64,000 bases of DNA from Actinomycetota bacterium (GCA_040757835.1 JBFLWJ010000001.1:88836-152835); one strand, 5' to 3'. Shown: positions 43,587 through 53,249, counted from the stretch's first letter. Notes: a model not told the origin generated them from the letters alone. Made by a program: numbers and translations.

Positions 43587-43779
43587 GGTGCGCCGGAGGG
43601 GATAATAAGGCACCGACCACTCGCGATGAGGACTTCACCGGGGACTCCGAAGCCTCCTTACGGAGGTGGTGAGCCGTCGGTTTAATATATGTCAAAAATC
43701 GGTATATAGAGACCGCGAAAAGTCAAGGAAGGCAACCAGAAGGGTTTACCCGCGGGAAAAAGAGGAAAGGAGTTGCAGC
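43587..43779 (+). promoter_or_regulatory. Structured leader of fhs, possible RNA switch
   Basis: The ~190-base transcribed leader can fold. ACCGAC (43612-43617) pairs with GTCGGT (43676-43681) around a small CTC-GCGAT-GAG hairpin. Within it, CTCCG (43645-43649) can pair with CGGAG (43661-43665), while CCTCC (43653-43657) can pair with GGAGG (43662-43666), so the two hairpins exclude each other. A further GGGTTTACCC palindrome is near 43742-43751. I recognise no known riboswitch class and no terminator with a T run. The fhs ribosome binding site AGGAAAGGAG follows. Confidence 0.42.
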
Positions 43780-45483
43780 ATGGTTCCGAGTGATCTGGAA
43801 ATCGCGCAAGCGGCGGAACTACTCCCAATCGTCGAGATCGCCAGGAAGATGGGCCTGGAGGACGACGAGATCGATCTCTATGGAAAGTACAAGGCCAAGA
43901 TCGACTTTGACGCCGTCCTGGCCAGGCTTAAGGACAAGCCCAACGGCAAGTATATCGACGTGACCGCCATCACCCCCACCCCGCTGGGGGAGGGCAAGAC
44001 CGTGACCTCCATCGGCGTGACCGAATCGCTCGCAAAGATTGGAAAGAACGTGGTGCTCGCGCTGCGTGAGCCCTCCCTGGGGCCGGTCTTCGGAATCAAG
44101 GGCGGCGCGGCCGGGGGCGGCTACTCTCAAGTGGTTCCCATGGAGGACCTCAACCTCCATTTCACCGGGGATATCCACGCCGTAGGCGTCGCCAACAACC
44201 TGCTGGCGGCGATGATCGACACCAGCATCCTGCTGGGCAACCCCCTGAACATCGACCCCCTCACCATCTCCTGGAGGAGGGTGGTGGACATCAGCGACCG
44301 CGCCCTGCGCGACATCGTCATTGGCCTGGGCGGCCGGGAGAACGGCTATGCACGCCAGACCGGTTATGACATCACCGTGGCCTCAGAAGTCATGGCCATC
44401 CTGGCCCTGGCCACCAGCCTCAAGGACCTGAGGGAGCGCTTCTCGCGCATCGTCGTCGCCTATACCTACGACGGCAAGCCGGTGACCGCCGAGGACCTCA
44501 AGGCGGCGGGGGCCATGACCGTGCTCATGAAGGAGGCCCTCAAGCCCAACCTCATCCAGACCCTCGAGCACAACCCCTGCATCATGCACGCCGGCCCCTT
44601 CGCCAACATCGCCCACGGCAACAACTCCATCGTGGCTGACTACGTGGCGCTGAAGTGCGGCGACTACGTGGTGACTGAATCCGGGTTCGGCGCGGACATG
44701 GGCGCGGAGAAGATGATGGACATCAAGTGCCGCTATTCCGGCGTGACCCCGGACTGCGTGGTCATCACCGCGACCATCCGTGCCCTCAAGATGCACGGCG
44801 GCGCCTTCGAGGCCCGGCCGGGCAAGAAGCTTGACGAGGAACTGGTGAAGAAGGAGAACATGCCCGCCCTCGAGGAGGGGACAGGCAACCTGGTCAAGCA
44901 GATCGAGAACATGAAGCTCTTCGGCGTCCCCGTGGTGGTGACCATCAACCAGCGCACCACGGACACCGACGCGGAGATCGCCCTGGTCAAGAGGCTGGCT
45001 GAGGCAGCCGGCGTAGCGGCCTGCGTGCCCATCGACGTGTGGGCCAAGGGCGGCGAGGGAGGCAAAGAGGCGGCGGAGGCCATCGTGGCCGCGTGCGACA
45101 TGCCCAAGGACTTCAAGTACCTCTATGCCGACGACGCCCCCATCAAGGAGAAGATCGAGGCCATCGCGACCAAGATCTACGGCGCCGACGGGGTGGACTA
45201 CACCCCCCTGGCCGAGCAGAAGATCAAGCAGTTCACCGAGGCCGGCTACGACAAGCTGCCCATCTGCATGGCCAAGACCCACCTGTCGCTGTCCCACGAC
45301 CCCAACCTGAAGGGAGTGCCCAAGGACTACCGCCTGCCGGTGGTGGATATCAGGCCTTCTATCGGCGCCGGGTTCCTCTACCCGCTGTGCGGCGCCATGA
45401 GGACCATGCCCGGTCTGCCCAGCCGTCCCGCGGCGGTCGACGTCGATATCGACGAGAGCGGAAAGACCCTCGGGTTGTTCTGA
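43780..45483 (+). CDS. fhs: Formate-tetrahydrofolate ligase
   Basis: A 567-residue enzyme that joins formate to tetrahydrofolate using ATP, the second step of the methyl branch. The Walker-type motif TPTPLGEGKTVTSIG and the segment REPSLGPVFGIKGGAAGGGY are diagnostic. A normal length and an intact C-terminus (DIDESGKTLGLF) indicate a working protein. The ATG at 43780 is chosen because AGGAAAGGAG lies upstream; the longer frame reads through the leader. It is the first gene of the Wood-Ljungdahl operon. Confidence 0.97.
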   Translation: MVPSDLEIAQAAELLPIVEIARKMGLEDDEIDLYGKYKAKIDFDAVLARLKDKPNGKYIDVTAITPTPLGEGKTVTSIGVTESLAKIGKNVVLALREPSLGPVFGIKGGAAGGGYSQVVPMEDLNLHFTGDIHAVGVANNLLAAMIDTSILLGNPLNIDPLTISWRRVVDISDRALRDIVIGLGGRENGYARQTGYDITVASEVMAILALATSLKDLRERFSRIVVAYTYDGKPVTAEDLKAAGAMTVLMKEALKPNLIQTLEHNPCIMHAGPFANIAHGNNSIVADYVALKCGDYVVTESGFGADMGAEKMMDIKCRYSGVTPDCVVITATIRALKMHGGAFEARPGKKLDEELVKKENMPALEEGTGNLVKQIENMKLFGVPVVVTINQRTTDTDAEIALVKRLAEAAGVAACVPIDVWAKGGEGGKEAAEAIVAACDMPKDFKYLYADDAPIKEKIEAIATKIYGADGVDYTPLAEQKIKQFTEAGYDKLPICMAKTHLSLSHDPNLKGVPKDYRLPVVDIRPSIGAGFLYPLCGAMRTMPGLPSRPAAVDVDIDESGKTLGLF

Positions 45484-45516
45484 GTCGCGCGACGCGCAAG
45501 CATGAAAGTCGGAAGC

Positions 45517-45548
45517 GATGCCCCGGTCCGAGGAGGGACCGGGGCATC
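45517..45548 (+). terminator. Perfect 13-bp GC-rich hairpin after fhs
   Basis: GATGCCCCGGTCC and GGACCGGGGCATC form a perfect 13-bp stem with the loop GAGGAG, 33 bases after fhs and before acsV. No T run follows, so complete termination is doubtful. It could protect or process the fhs transcript, or partly reduce read-through to the lower-demand maturation genes. Confidence 0.5.
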
Positions 45549-45585
45549 TACCCGAGAAGAGACGTTGAGGTCTGGAGGCTGGTAA

Positions 45586-47574
45586 GTGGAGGGCAATTGC
45601 AGGGTCCTGTTCCTGCCTGACAACCGCTACACCGTTGTGGCCAAAGGGGACAACCTCCTCAGGGCAGCCATGGACGCCGATGTGCACATCAACGCGTCCT
45701 GCGGGGGTTCCGGGTCCTGCGGCAAATGCCGCGTGGTCATCGAGAAAGGGGAGGTCGAGCGCGACCCTAACCCCAAGCTCACCGAGGTGGACATCGCAAA
45801 GGGTTACGCCATGGCCTGCCAGACCAGGGTGCTGAGTGACCTCGAGGTGACGGTGCCGCTGGAGTCGCGCATCGGCGATAAGAGGATATTCGAGCGCGCG
45901 GAACCCACGCCCGCCCATGGCTACCTGCTGGCCGCGGCGGACTGGGAGGAGCGGTTGCCCGAGTGGGAGCTCGATCCTCCCACCCGCAAGGTGCACCTTG
46001 TCCTCGCCGAGCCCACCCTGGACGACAACGCCAGCGACGCCGAGCGCATCAAGCGCGGCCTGGCCGTGGAGGCGGGGCTGCGCGACGTGGTGGTGGATTA
46101 TCCGGTGTTGCAGCGGCTCCCAAACATGATCCGACAGAGCAGCTGGGACATCACCGTGACCGTGCTCGATTCCGGCGACGAGCTGCGGGCCGTGCGCATC
46201 GAGCAGTACGACACCACGCAGCGGCAGTCGGCCATCGCCATCGACGTGGGCACCACCACCATCTCGGCGGAACTCATCGACCTGCGCACCGGCGAGGTTA
46301 CGGCGCGCGCCTCGGATTACAACGCGCAGGTGGCCTTCGGCGAGGACGTGATTACCCGCATCATCTACGCCACCCGCGGCACCGGACTGGCAAAACTGCA
46401 GTCGGTGGTGGTGGGGACCATCTGGAACCTAATCAAGAACCTGGTGGAGCAAGCGGGCATCGAATACTGCAACATCACCCACGTGGTGGCGGCGGGCAAC
46501 ACCACCATCATGCACCTCCTCCTGGGGCTCAACCCGAAATACATCCGCGAAGAGCCCTACATCCCCTCGGGGACCATCTTCCCCTGGATCAAGTGCTCGG
46601 ACATCGGGCTGCGCATCGCCGCCGGCGTCTACCTCTATCCGCTCCCCTGCGTTGCGAGCTACGTCGGGGGCGACATCGTGGCGGGCATCCTGGCCTCCGG
46701 GGTATTCAACACCGACAAGATGACCCTGTATATCGACATCGGCACCAATGGGGAGATGGTGCTGGGCAACCGCGAGTGGCTGCTCTCGTGTTCCTGTTCC
46801 GCCGGGCCCGCCTTCGAGGGTGGGGGCGTGAAGCACGGCATGCGCGCCACCGGAGGGGCCATAGAGCAGGTGCGCATCGACAAGGTGGGCTACGAGCCCA
46901 TGATCATCACCGTGGGCAACAAGAAGCCCATCGGAATCTGCGGCTCCGGTCTCATCGACCTGCTCTCGGAGATGTTCCTCACCGGGCTCATGAACGAGAA
47001 GGGCAAGATCAACACCGACCTGCCCACTGAACGCGTACGCAGCAGAGAAGGCGGAGCCGAGTACGTCCTGGTATGGGCCGACGACTCCGCCACCCGACGG
47101 GATATCGTCATCACCGACGTTGACATCGACAACCTCATGCGGGCCAAGGCGGCGGTCTACGCGGGCATCGAGATACTGCTCTCCTCCATGGGTATGGACG
47201 CCACCATGATCGACGAACTGCTCATCGCGGGGGCCTTCGGGCGCTATCTCGAGGTCGACAAGGCAGTCACCATCGGCCTCCTCCCGGACATCGGATACGA
47301 CAAGATCAAGTTCGTGGGCAACGGGTCCCTGTTGGGTGCGCACCTTTCCGCCCTGTCCAAGGAGATGATGGAGAAGGCCAACGACATCGCCCGCCAGATG
47401 ACCTACCTGGAGCTGTCCATGAACCCGGCTTTCATGGACCATTACATGTCGGCGCTGTTCTTCCCGCATACCAACATGGAAGCCTTCCCGACCGTAAAGG
47501 ACAAACTGGAGTCATACCGCTCGGTACAGCGCATGGCCAGGGAGGCCGGGGCCGGCGAAGGGAAAGGAAACTGA
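45586..47574 (+). CDS. acsV: Corrinoid protein reductive activator (RACo)
   Basis: A 662-residue protein that re-reduces the inactive Co(II) form of the corrinoid iron-sulfur protein with ATP. The N-terminal 2Fe-2S ferredoxin domain has Cys39, Cys45, Cys48 and Cys78 (SCGGSGSCGKC...AMACQT). A middle linker follows, then a DUF4445/ASKHA ATPase domain beginning AIDVGTTTISAELIDL. The GTG at 45586 follows GGAGGCTGGTAA. Next to cooC and the CODH/ACS genes, this identity is secure. Confidence 0.93.
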   Translation: MEGNCRVLFLPDNRYTVVAKGDNLLRAAMDADVHINASCGGSGSCGKCRVVIEKGEVERDPNPKLTEVDIAKGYAMACQTRVLSDLEVTVPLESRIGDKRIFERAEPTPAHGYLLAAADWEERLPEWELDPPTRKVHLVLAEPTLDDNASDAERIKRGLAVEAGLRDVVVDYPVLQRLPNMIRQSSWDITVTVLDSGDELRAVRIEQYDTTQRQSAIAIDVGTTTISAELIDLRTGEVTARASDYNAQVAFGEDVITRIIYATRGTGLAKLQSVVVGTIWNLIKNLVEQAGIEYCNITHVVAAGNTTIMHLLLGLNPKYIREEPYIPSGTIFPWIKCSDIGLRIAAGVYLYPLPCVASYVGGDIVAGILASGVFNTDKMTLYIDIGTNGEMVLGNREWLLSCSCSAGPAFEGGGVKHGMRATGGAIEQVRIDKVGYEPMIITVGNKKPIGICGSGLIDLLSEMFLTGLMNEKGKINTDLPTERVRSREGGAEYVLVWADDSATRRDIVITDVDIDNLMRAKAAVYAGIEILLSSMGMDATMIDELLIAGAFGRYLEVDKAVTIGLLPDIGYDKIKFVGNGSLLGAHLSALSKEMMEKANDIARQMTYLELSMNPAFMDHYMSALFFPHTNMEAFPTVKDKLESYRSVQRMAREAGAGEGKGN

Positions 47575-47575
47575 C

Positions 47576-48349
47576 ATGTCATACGTTATAGCCGTCGCGG
47601 GCAAGGGAGGCACCGGAAAGACGACCTTTTCCGCGCTGAGCGTGGGATGGCTGGTGCGCGCCACGGGAAAACCGGTCCTGGCGGTGGACGCCGATTCCAA
47701 CGCCAACCTCGACCTGGCCCTGGGCACGCGGGCGGAGAAGACCATAGGCGGCGTTAGAGAGCATCTCACCGAGAACATCAAGAACATGCCGGCGGGCATG
47801 TCCAAGGACACCTGGGTCGAGATGCTGCTGCAGCAGGCGCTGGTGGAGGAGAAGGGTTTCGACCTCATCTCCATGGGCAGACCGGAGGGCCCCGGATGCT
47901 ACTGCTACCTCAACAGTATCTTCCGCCGCTACCTCGATATCATGACCGGCAACTACGATTACGTGGTCATGGACAACGAGGCGGGCATGGAGCACCTGTC
48001 CCGGCGCACCACGACCGGCGTGGACATCATGTTCATCTCCTCCGACCCCACGGTGCGTGGGGTCGAGACCGCGCTGCGTATCCGCGACCTCGCCCGGGAA
48101 CTGAAGTTGAACATCGCGCGCATGGCCCTGGTGGTCTCCAGGGTCCGTAACGGGCTCCCCGACAACCTGCGCGCCATCGCCGAGGCGGGCAATCTGGAAA
48201 TCGCGGGGGCGGTGCCCGATGACGAGGTCCTGCGTGACTACGATGAGGCCGGCAAGGCCCTCTCGGAGCTACCCGAGAGTAGCAGGGCGCGACAGGGGGT
48301 GGAGGAGATACTCTCCGCCTATGTGAATACCGCTGCTGGCGGCGGGTAA
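47576..48349 (+). CDS. cooC: CODH nickel-insertion ATPase CooC
   Basis: A 257-residue MinD-type P-loop ATPase that helps insert nickel into CO dehydrogenase or acetyl-CoA synthase. The deviant Walker A is KGGTGKTT (residues 10-17), the switch region is VDADSNANLDLALG and the metal-binding CxC is Cys108-Tyr-Cys110 (GCYCY). It begins one base after the acsV stop, so they are coupled. It could also be called AcsF when dedicated to acetyl-CoA synthase. Confidence 0.93.
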   Translation: MSYVIAVAGKGGTGKTTFSALSVGWLVRATGKPVLAVDADSNANLDLALGTRAEKTIGGVREHLTENIKNMPAGMSKDTWVEMLLQQALVEEKGFDLISMGRPEGPGCYCYLNSIFRRYLDIMTGNYDYVVMDNEAGMEHLSRRTTTGVDIMFISSDPTVRGVETALRIRDLARELKLNIARMALVVSRVRNGLPDNLRAIAEAGNLEIAGAVPDDEVLRDYDEAGKALSELPESSRARQGVEEILSAYVNTAAGGG

Positions 48350-48433
48350 CGGTGCCCCTAATAATATGAATTTATTGTGGCGCAATGAACAAAATGATGA
48401 GATAATCTATGACTGGACCGGGGAGGTCTGACG

Positions 48434-49060
48434 ATGTACGTAGAGAAGCCCATGATCGTATTTTTAGACAAGCTCGCCTCCAGGTCACCGGAGCCAGGCG
48501 GCGGGTCGGTTTCCGCACTGGTCGCTGCTCTTGGAGCCGCCCTGGTTTCGATGGTCGCCAACCTTACCCTGGGCAAAGAGAAATATGCCGATGTCCAGGA
48601 ACAGGTGGAAGCGCTGCTGAAATCCTCAGAGAAACTCCGCGCTGACCTTCAGGGCCTGATACAGAAGGACACCGAGGTCTACGCGGACGTATCCGCCGCC
48701 TTCAAGCTGCCTCGCGAGAGCGAGGAAGAGAAGGAGGAGAGGGCGGCCCGTATCCAGGATGCCTTGAAACTGGCCACCGAGGTTCCCTTCGAGATCGCCG
48801 AGAAATGCCTCGAGGTGGCGCGCCTGTCGGAGACGTCGGCCCTCATCGGCAACGTCGGGGCGGTAAGCGATGCCGGGGTTGCGGTCCTGCTCGCCGAGGC
48901 CGCCGCGCAGAGCGCGGCCTTGAACGTGAAGATCAATGTCAACAGCATAGAAGACCGGGGGTTCTCGGACAGCAGGTGGGACCGCATCCGTGAGATCCTG
49001 GAGGAGGCGGCGGACCTGCGCGAACGCGTAGTGCAGATGACTTATGAGAAACTGGGTTAG
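48434..49060 (+). CDS. fchA: Methenyltetrahydrofolate cyclohydrolase
   Basis: A 208-residue helical protein of the formiminotransferase-cyclodeaminase/cyclohydrolase family, interconverting 10-formyl- and 5,10-methenyl-tetrahydrofolate. The family-specific SPEPGGGSVSALVAALGAAL near residue 20 and the NVKINVNSIEDRGF segment are clear. It lies directly before a FolD that has lost its cyclohydrolase lysine, so FchA probably supplies this step alone. A GGGGAGG site precedes the ATG at 48434. Confidence 0.93.
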   Translation: MYVEKPMIVFLDKLASRSPEPGGGSVSALVAALGAALVSMVANLTLGKEKYADVQEQVEALLKSSEKLRADLQGLIQKDTEVYADVSAAFKLPRESEEEKEERAARIQDALKLATEVPFEIAEKCLEVARLSETSALIGNVGAVSDAGVAVLLAEAAAQSAALNVKINVNSIEDRGFSDSRWDRIREILEEAADLRERVVQMTYEKLG

Positions 49061-49288
49061 GCGCGGGACGCGCCTGACCCGCTGCGAGCAGCCGGAGCGG
49101 GAGCGAAGGCGAGGAAGCGAAGCTATCTCGACCTAGAAGACGTTGCAGCAATGGGATGAGAACGAGACAGGACGGAACGCACGCCAAGACCTCGTTTGAA
49201 ACACCCTGGGGCAACAGGTAGAGCTGAGCCGTGTTGAAGACCGCGATGGAGCTGGAAGGAGCGCGAGGCGAGGAAAGGAGCGAGGGAT

Positions 49289-50227
49289 ATGGCCTTGGTC
49301 ATCGACTGTGTAGCCATCGGCGACGAGCTGATGAAGGAGATCGTCGCGGAAACGGAAGCCCTGAAAGCCAAGGGCATCACCCCCGGTATCGCCACCCTGC
49401 TGGTGGGCGATGATTTCGGGGCCAAGATGTACCGTGGGCAGGTGGAGAAATTCTGCGAGGAGGCGGGGTTCGGCTACATCAATGAGAACCCGCCGGCAGA
49501 CGTGAGCGAGGATGAAGTGGTGGAGATCGTCAAGCGGCTCAACGCCGACAAGACGGTGAGCGGCATCCTTCCCCTCCGTCCCTTCCCGGAGCACGTATCC
49601 GACAGCGCGGTTATCAATTCCATCGACGTCAATAAAGACATCGATACCTTCCATCCCTTCAACATGGGCAAGCTGGCCCTTGGCGAGCCCACCTTCCCTC
49701 CCGCCACGCCATCGGCGGTGGTGGAGATCCTCGACCGCTACGCCCGTGACGTGAAGAAGATGGACCCCAAGGATTTCTACGAGGGCGCGGAGATATGCGT
49801 GGTCGGGCACTCAAACATCGTGGGCAAGCCGCTGGCCTTCCTCATGCTCAACCGCAACGCTTCCACCACCGTGGTACACGTCTTCACCTCCATGAAGGGC
49901 AACCTGGAGAAGCACACCAAACAGGCGGACATCCTCATCGTGGCCGCGGGCAAAGCCGACCTCATCGGGCCCGACCAGGTCAAGGAGGGAGCCATCGTGG
50001 TGGACGTGGGCATAAACCGCGTCAAGGTGCTGGACGAGGCGGGAGAGCCGGTACTCAACGACAAGGGCAAGCCCAAGACTAAGACGGTAGGGGACGTCTC
50101 CTTCGATGCCGTCAAGGACATGACCGAGGCCATCACCCCCGTCCCCGGCGGCGTGGGCTCGGTGACCAACCGCATGCTCATGAAGAACGCCCTGCGCGCC
50201 TGCAGGATCGCGAACGGGCTTGAATGA
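49289..50227 (+). CDS. folD: Methylenetetrahydrofolate dehydrogenase, FolD-type, probably lacking cyclohydrolase activity
   Basis: A 312-residue FolD homologue, oxidising methylene-H4folate with NAD(P) or running in reverse for acetogenesis. The nucleotide-binding segment VVGHSNIVGKPLAFLMLNRNA and the closing TPVPGGVGSVTNRMLM are intact. In bifunctional FolD a YxxxK lysine and a QLPLP glutamine carry the cyclohydrolase reaction. Here the segments read KMYRGQVEKFCEEAG (Val52 at the Lys place) and GILPLRPFP (Leu96 at the Gln place). An insert of about 15 residues (LDEAGEPVLNDKGKPKTK) lies near residue 245. The adjacent fchA compensates. Confidence 0.92.
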   Translation: MALVIDCVAIGDELMKEIVAETEALKAKGITPGIATLLVGDDFGAKMYRGQVEKFCEEAGFGYINENPPADVSEDEVVEIVKRLNADKTVSGILPLRPFPEHVSDSAVINSIDVNKDIDTFHPFNMGKLALGEPTFPPATPSAVVEILDRYARDVKKMDPKDFYEGAEICVVGHSNIVGKPLAFLMLNRNASTTVVHVFTSMKGNLEKHTKQADILIVAAGKADLIGPDQVKEGAIVVDVGINRVKVLDEAGEPVLNDKGKPKTKTVGDVSFDAVKDMTEAITPVPGGVGSVTNRMLMKNALRACRIANGLE

Positions 50228-50305
50228 TAAAAGACAACGCAGGCAGGAAGCCGAGAGAATATCATATTAAACGGCGGTAAAAAGATATCGGAAAGGAGAA
50301 ATGAG

Positions 50306-51247
50306 ATGGCATTCAATCTACCGACGGAGACAGCCAAGGGCAAAGTCCGCGAGGTAGAGTTGGGCGCTGGCGACAAGGCCAAGAAGGTAGGCGGGGAGAA
50401 CGTCCTGCCCTTCCATCTCTGGGAAGGGGAGATGCCGAATAAGCCCATGGTCGCCGCCGAGGTGTCCGACGAAGTGGGAGAGCTAATCCCCGCTCTGGAG
50501 AAGGCTCTGGGAAGCGTGAAAGACGACCCCGTGGCCTGGGCCAAGAAGGCCGTGGACGAGTGGGGAGCCGACGCCATATTCCTGCTGCTCGCCTCCACCG
50601 ACCCCAAGGCCACGGATGCCTCCCCGGATGCGGCGGCGGAGACGGTGCTCAAAGTCGAGGAGGCCGTCAACGTACCGGTTATCGTCTACGGTACCGAGGA
50701 CCTGGACAAGGACGCGGAGCTGGCCAAGGTCATAGCCACCAAGGCCGAGGGCAAGAATCTGCTCATCGGCCCGGCCAAGGAGGAAAACTTCAAGAAGGTG
50801 GGAGCCCCTGCCATTGGTTACAAGCAGACGGTGGCGGGCATGACCCCCATCGACGTCAACCTGGCAAAACAGCTGAACATACTCCTCACCAACCTGGGCA
50901 TGGAGGCGGAGAGCCTGGTCATCGACCCCACCACCGGCGCCCTGGGCTACGGCCTGGAGTACACCTATTCGGTGATGGAGCGGCTGAAGATCGCCGCCCT
51001 CATGCAGGACGACGGCATGACCCAGATGCCCATGCTGGCCAATATCGGCTTCCAGGCCTGGAAGACCAAGGAAGCGAAGATGTCGGAGGAAGAGTACCCG
51101 GAGTGGGGGGACCCGGAGAAGCGCGGCATCATGTGGGAGACCCTCACCGCCGTATCGCTGCTCCTGGCCGGGGCGGACATCCTGGTGCTCAGGCACCCCG
51201 AGTCCATACGCATGGTCAAGCAGTTAATAGCCGACCTGTCAGGATAG
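50306..51247 (+). CDS. acsD: Corrinoid iron-sulfur protein, small subunit
   Basis: A 313-residue TIM-barrel subunit of the corrinoid iron-sulfur protein that carries the methyl group between the methyltransferase and acetyl-CoA synthase. The segments PMVAAEVSDEVGE, LIGPAKEENFKKVG and VIDPTTGALGYGLEYTYSVMERLK are characteristic. It has no cluster of its own. The start ATG follows GGAAAGGAG. The large subunit gene acsC is separated from it by acsA and acsB. Confidence 0.95.
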   Translation: MAFNLPTETAKGKVREVELGAGDKAKKVGGENVLPFHLWEGEMPNKPMVAAEVSDEVGELIPALEKALGSVKDDPVAWAKKAVDEWGADAIFLLLASTDPKATDASPDAAAETVLKVEEAVNVPVIVYGTEDLDKDAELAKVIATKAEGKNLLIGPAKEENFKKVGAPAIGYKQTVAGMTPIDVNLAKQLNILLTNLGMEAESLVIDPTTGALGYGLEYTYSVMERLKIAALMQDDGMTQMPMLANIGFQAWKTKEAKMSEEEYPEWGDPEKRGIMWETLTAVSLLLAGADILVLRHPESIRMVKQLIADLSG

Positions 51248-51311
51248 GCTTTGATATAGAAAACCGGTTCACGAAGGACCTGAGACAAAGTCCACAGGAG
51301 GAAGTACAGAA

Positions 51312-53249
51312 ATGGCAGAATTCGAGGAGATGTCAGCGTGTGAGACCACGCTGGAGATGCTCAGAAAAGCGAAGGAGGATGAGCAGGAGACGGCCTTCGA
51401 CCGCGTGCAGCAGCAGAAGGGATGCGCCTTCGGAGAGGCGGGGAGCTGCTGCCGCATCTGCAACATGGGCCCCTGCCGCATCAACCCCAAGAAACCCGAC
51501 GAGAGCAGGGGGGTCTGCGGCGCCAACATGGACACCATCGTGGCGCGCAACTTCGCACGCATGGTGGCCGGAGGCGCATCGGCCCACTCCGACCACGGCC
51601 GCGCCGTGGCCGAGACCCTGATCATGGCCGCCAAGGGCGAGGCCGTCGACTACGGGGTCAAGGACCGCATCAAGCTGCTGGAGGTGGCCGCGGACCTGGA
51701 GATCGAGATCGGAGACCGCGAGATAAACGAAATCGCCCTGGAGGTGGGAGAGCGCTGCCTGGCCATGTTCGGGCAGCAGGAAGGCGAGCTGGCCTTTGCC
51801 CAGCGTGCTCCCGAGAAGCGCAAGGAGATCTGGCGCAACCTGGGTATCTTCCCCCGGGGCATCGACCGCGAGGTGGTCGAGCTCATGCACCGCACCCACA
51901 TGGGGGTGGACCAGGACTACGAGAACATCCTGCTGGGATGTGCCCGCGCCGCCCTTTCCGATGGTTGGGGAGGCTCCATGATCGGGACGGAGCTGCAGGA
52001 CATCATGTTCGAGACACCGGTGCCCATCGAGGCCAATATCGACCTCGGGGTGCTCGAGGAGGACCAGGTGAACATCCTGGTGCATGGACACGAGCCCATC
52101 CTCTCGGAGATGATCGTGCTGGCCGCCAACCTGCCGGAGATGCAGGAGAAGGCGGAGAAAGCGGGGGCCAAGGGGATCAACCTGGCGGGCATATGCTGCA
52201 CCGCTAACGAGATCCTCACCCGCCACGGAATCCCCGTGGCCGGCAACGTGCTGCAGCAGGAGATGGCCTTGCTCACGGGAGCGGTGGAGGCCATGGTTGT
52301 GGACGTGCAGTGCATCTACCAGGGAGTGGGGCAGATCGCCAACTGCATCCACACCGATATCATAACCACCTCCCCCAAGGCCAAGATGCCATACGCGCGC
52401 CACGTGGAGTTCCACGAGGACCACGCCCTGGAGATCGCCAAGGAGATCGTCTCCTCGGCCATCGACAACTTCAAGAACCGGGGCAAGGTTGTCATTCCGG
52501 AGAAGAAGGAAGCCCTCATCGCCGGCTTCAACCACGAATACATCAATTACATGCTGGGCGGGAAGTTCCGCGCGTCCTACCGCCCTCTGAACGACGCCAT
52601 CATCGACGGCCGCATCCGGGGCGTGGTGGGCGTTGTGGGGTGCAACAACCCCCGCGTCAAGCACGACGACATCCACGTGCGCGTAGTGCGCGAGCTCATC
52701 GCCAACGGCTGCCTGGTTGTCATGACCGGATGCGCCGCGCAGTCGGTGGCCAAGGCCGGCCTCATGCTCCCCGAGGTGGCCCGCGAGATTTGCCCCCAGG
52801 GGCTGTGGGAGGTCTGCGAGGCGGTGGGCATCCCGCCGGTCCTGCACTGCGGATCCTGCGTGGACAACAGCCGCATCCTCATCGCTCTCACCGCCATGGT
52901 GAACGAGGGAGGCCTGGGGGACGACATCAGCGACCTCCCCGCCGCGGGCTGTGCCCCGGAGTGGATGAGTGAGAAGGCCATCTCCATCGGGGAGTACTTC
53001 GTGGCTTCCGGAGCCGCCACCGTCTTCGGCGTCAGCTGGCCCACCCTGGGCAGCAAGAACGTCACCGAGCACCTGTTCGAGAAGTACAACGACATCTTCA
53101 AGAACAGCTGGCACTTCGAGGCGGACCCGGAGAAGATGGTAGGCAAGCTGCTGAGCCTCATCGACGGCAAGCGCGAGGCGCTGGGCATCTCGGCCAAGCG
53201 CGAGAGGGTGCTTTACGACATGGCAATGCGGAGGGAGTTGGAGATCTAA
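51312..53249 (+). CDS. acsA: Carbon monoxide dehydrogenase catalytic subunit
   Basis: A 645-residue nickel-iron CO dehydrogenase (CooS/AcsA type). The N-terminal D/B-cluster ligands appear as GCAFGEAGSCCRICNMGPCR followed by GVCGAN. The central and C-terminal Cys/His ligands of the Ni-Fe-S C-cluster occur in segments such as VVGCNNPRVKHDD, MTGCAAQSV and HCGSCVDNSRI. It reduces CO2 to CO for acetyl-CoA synthase or runs in reverse. Its stop overlaps the acsB start by one base (TAATG). Sequence and position make it the partner of AcsB. Confidence 0.97.
   Translation: MAEFEEMSACETTLEMLRKAKEDEQETAFDRVQQQKGCAFGEAGSCCRICNMGPCRINPKKPDESRGVCGANMDTIVARNFARMVAGGASAHSDHGRAVAETLIMAAKGEAVDYGVKDRIKLLEVAADLEIEIGDREINEIALEVGERCLAMFGQQEGELAFAQRAPEKRKEIWRNLGIFPRGIDREVVELMHRTHMGVDQDYENILLGCARAALSDGWGGSMIGTELQDIMFETPVPIEANIDLGVLEEDQVNILVHGHEPILSEMIVLAANLPEMQEKAEKAGAKGINLAGICCTANEILTRHGIPVAGNVLQQEMALLTGAVEAMVVDVQCIYQGVGQIANCIHTDIITTSPKAKMPYARHVEFHEDHALEIAKEIVSSAIDNFKNRGKVVIPEKKEALIAGFNHEYINYMLGGKFRASYRPLNDAIIDGRIRGVVGVVGCNNPRVKHDDIHVRVVRELIANGCLVVMTGCAAQSVAKAGLMLPEVAREICPQGLWEVCEAVGIPPVLHCGSCVDNSRILIALTAMVNEGGLGDDISDLPAAGCAPEWMSEKAISIGEYFVASGAATVFGVSWPTLGSKNVTEHLFEKYNDIFKNSWHFEADPEKMVGKLLSLIDGKREALGISAKRERVLYDMAMRRELEI

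Noticed and set aside
43587..43779. Known riboswitch (THF, ZTP, glycine, SAM or fluoride)
   Set aside because: The conserved cores of these classes could not be found by eye; only a generic foldable leader is claimed.
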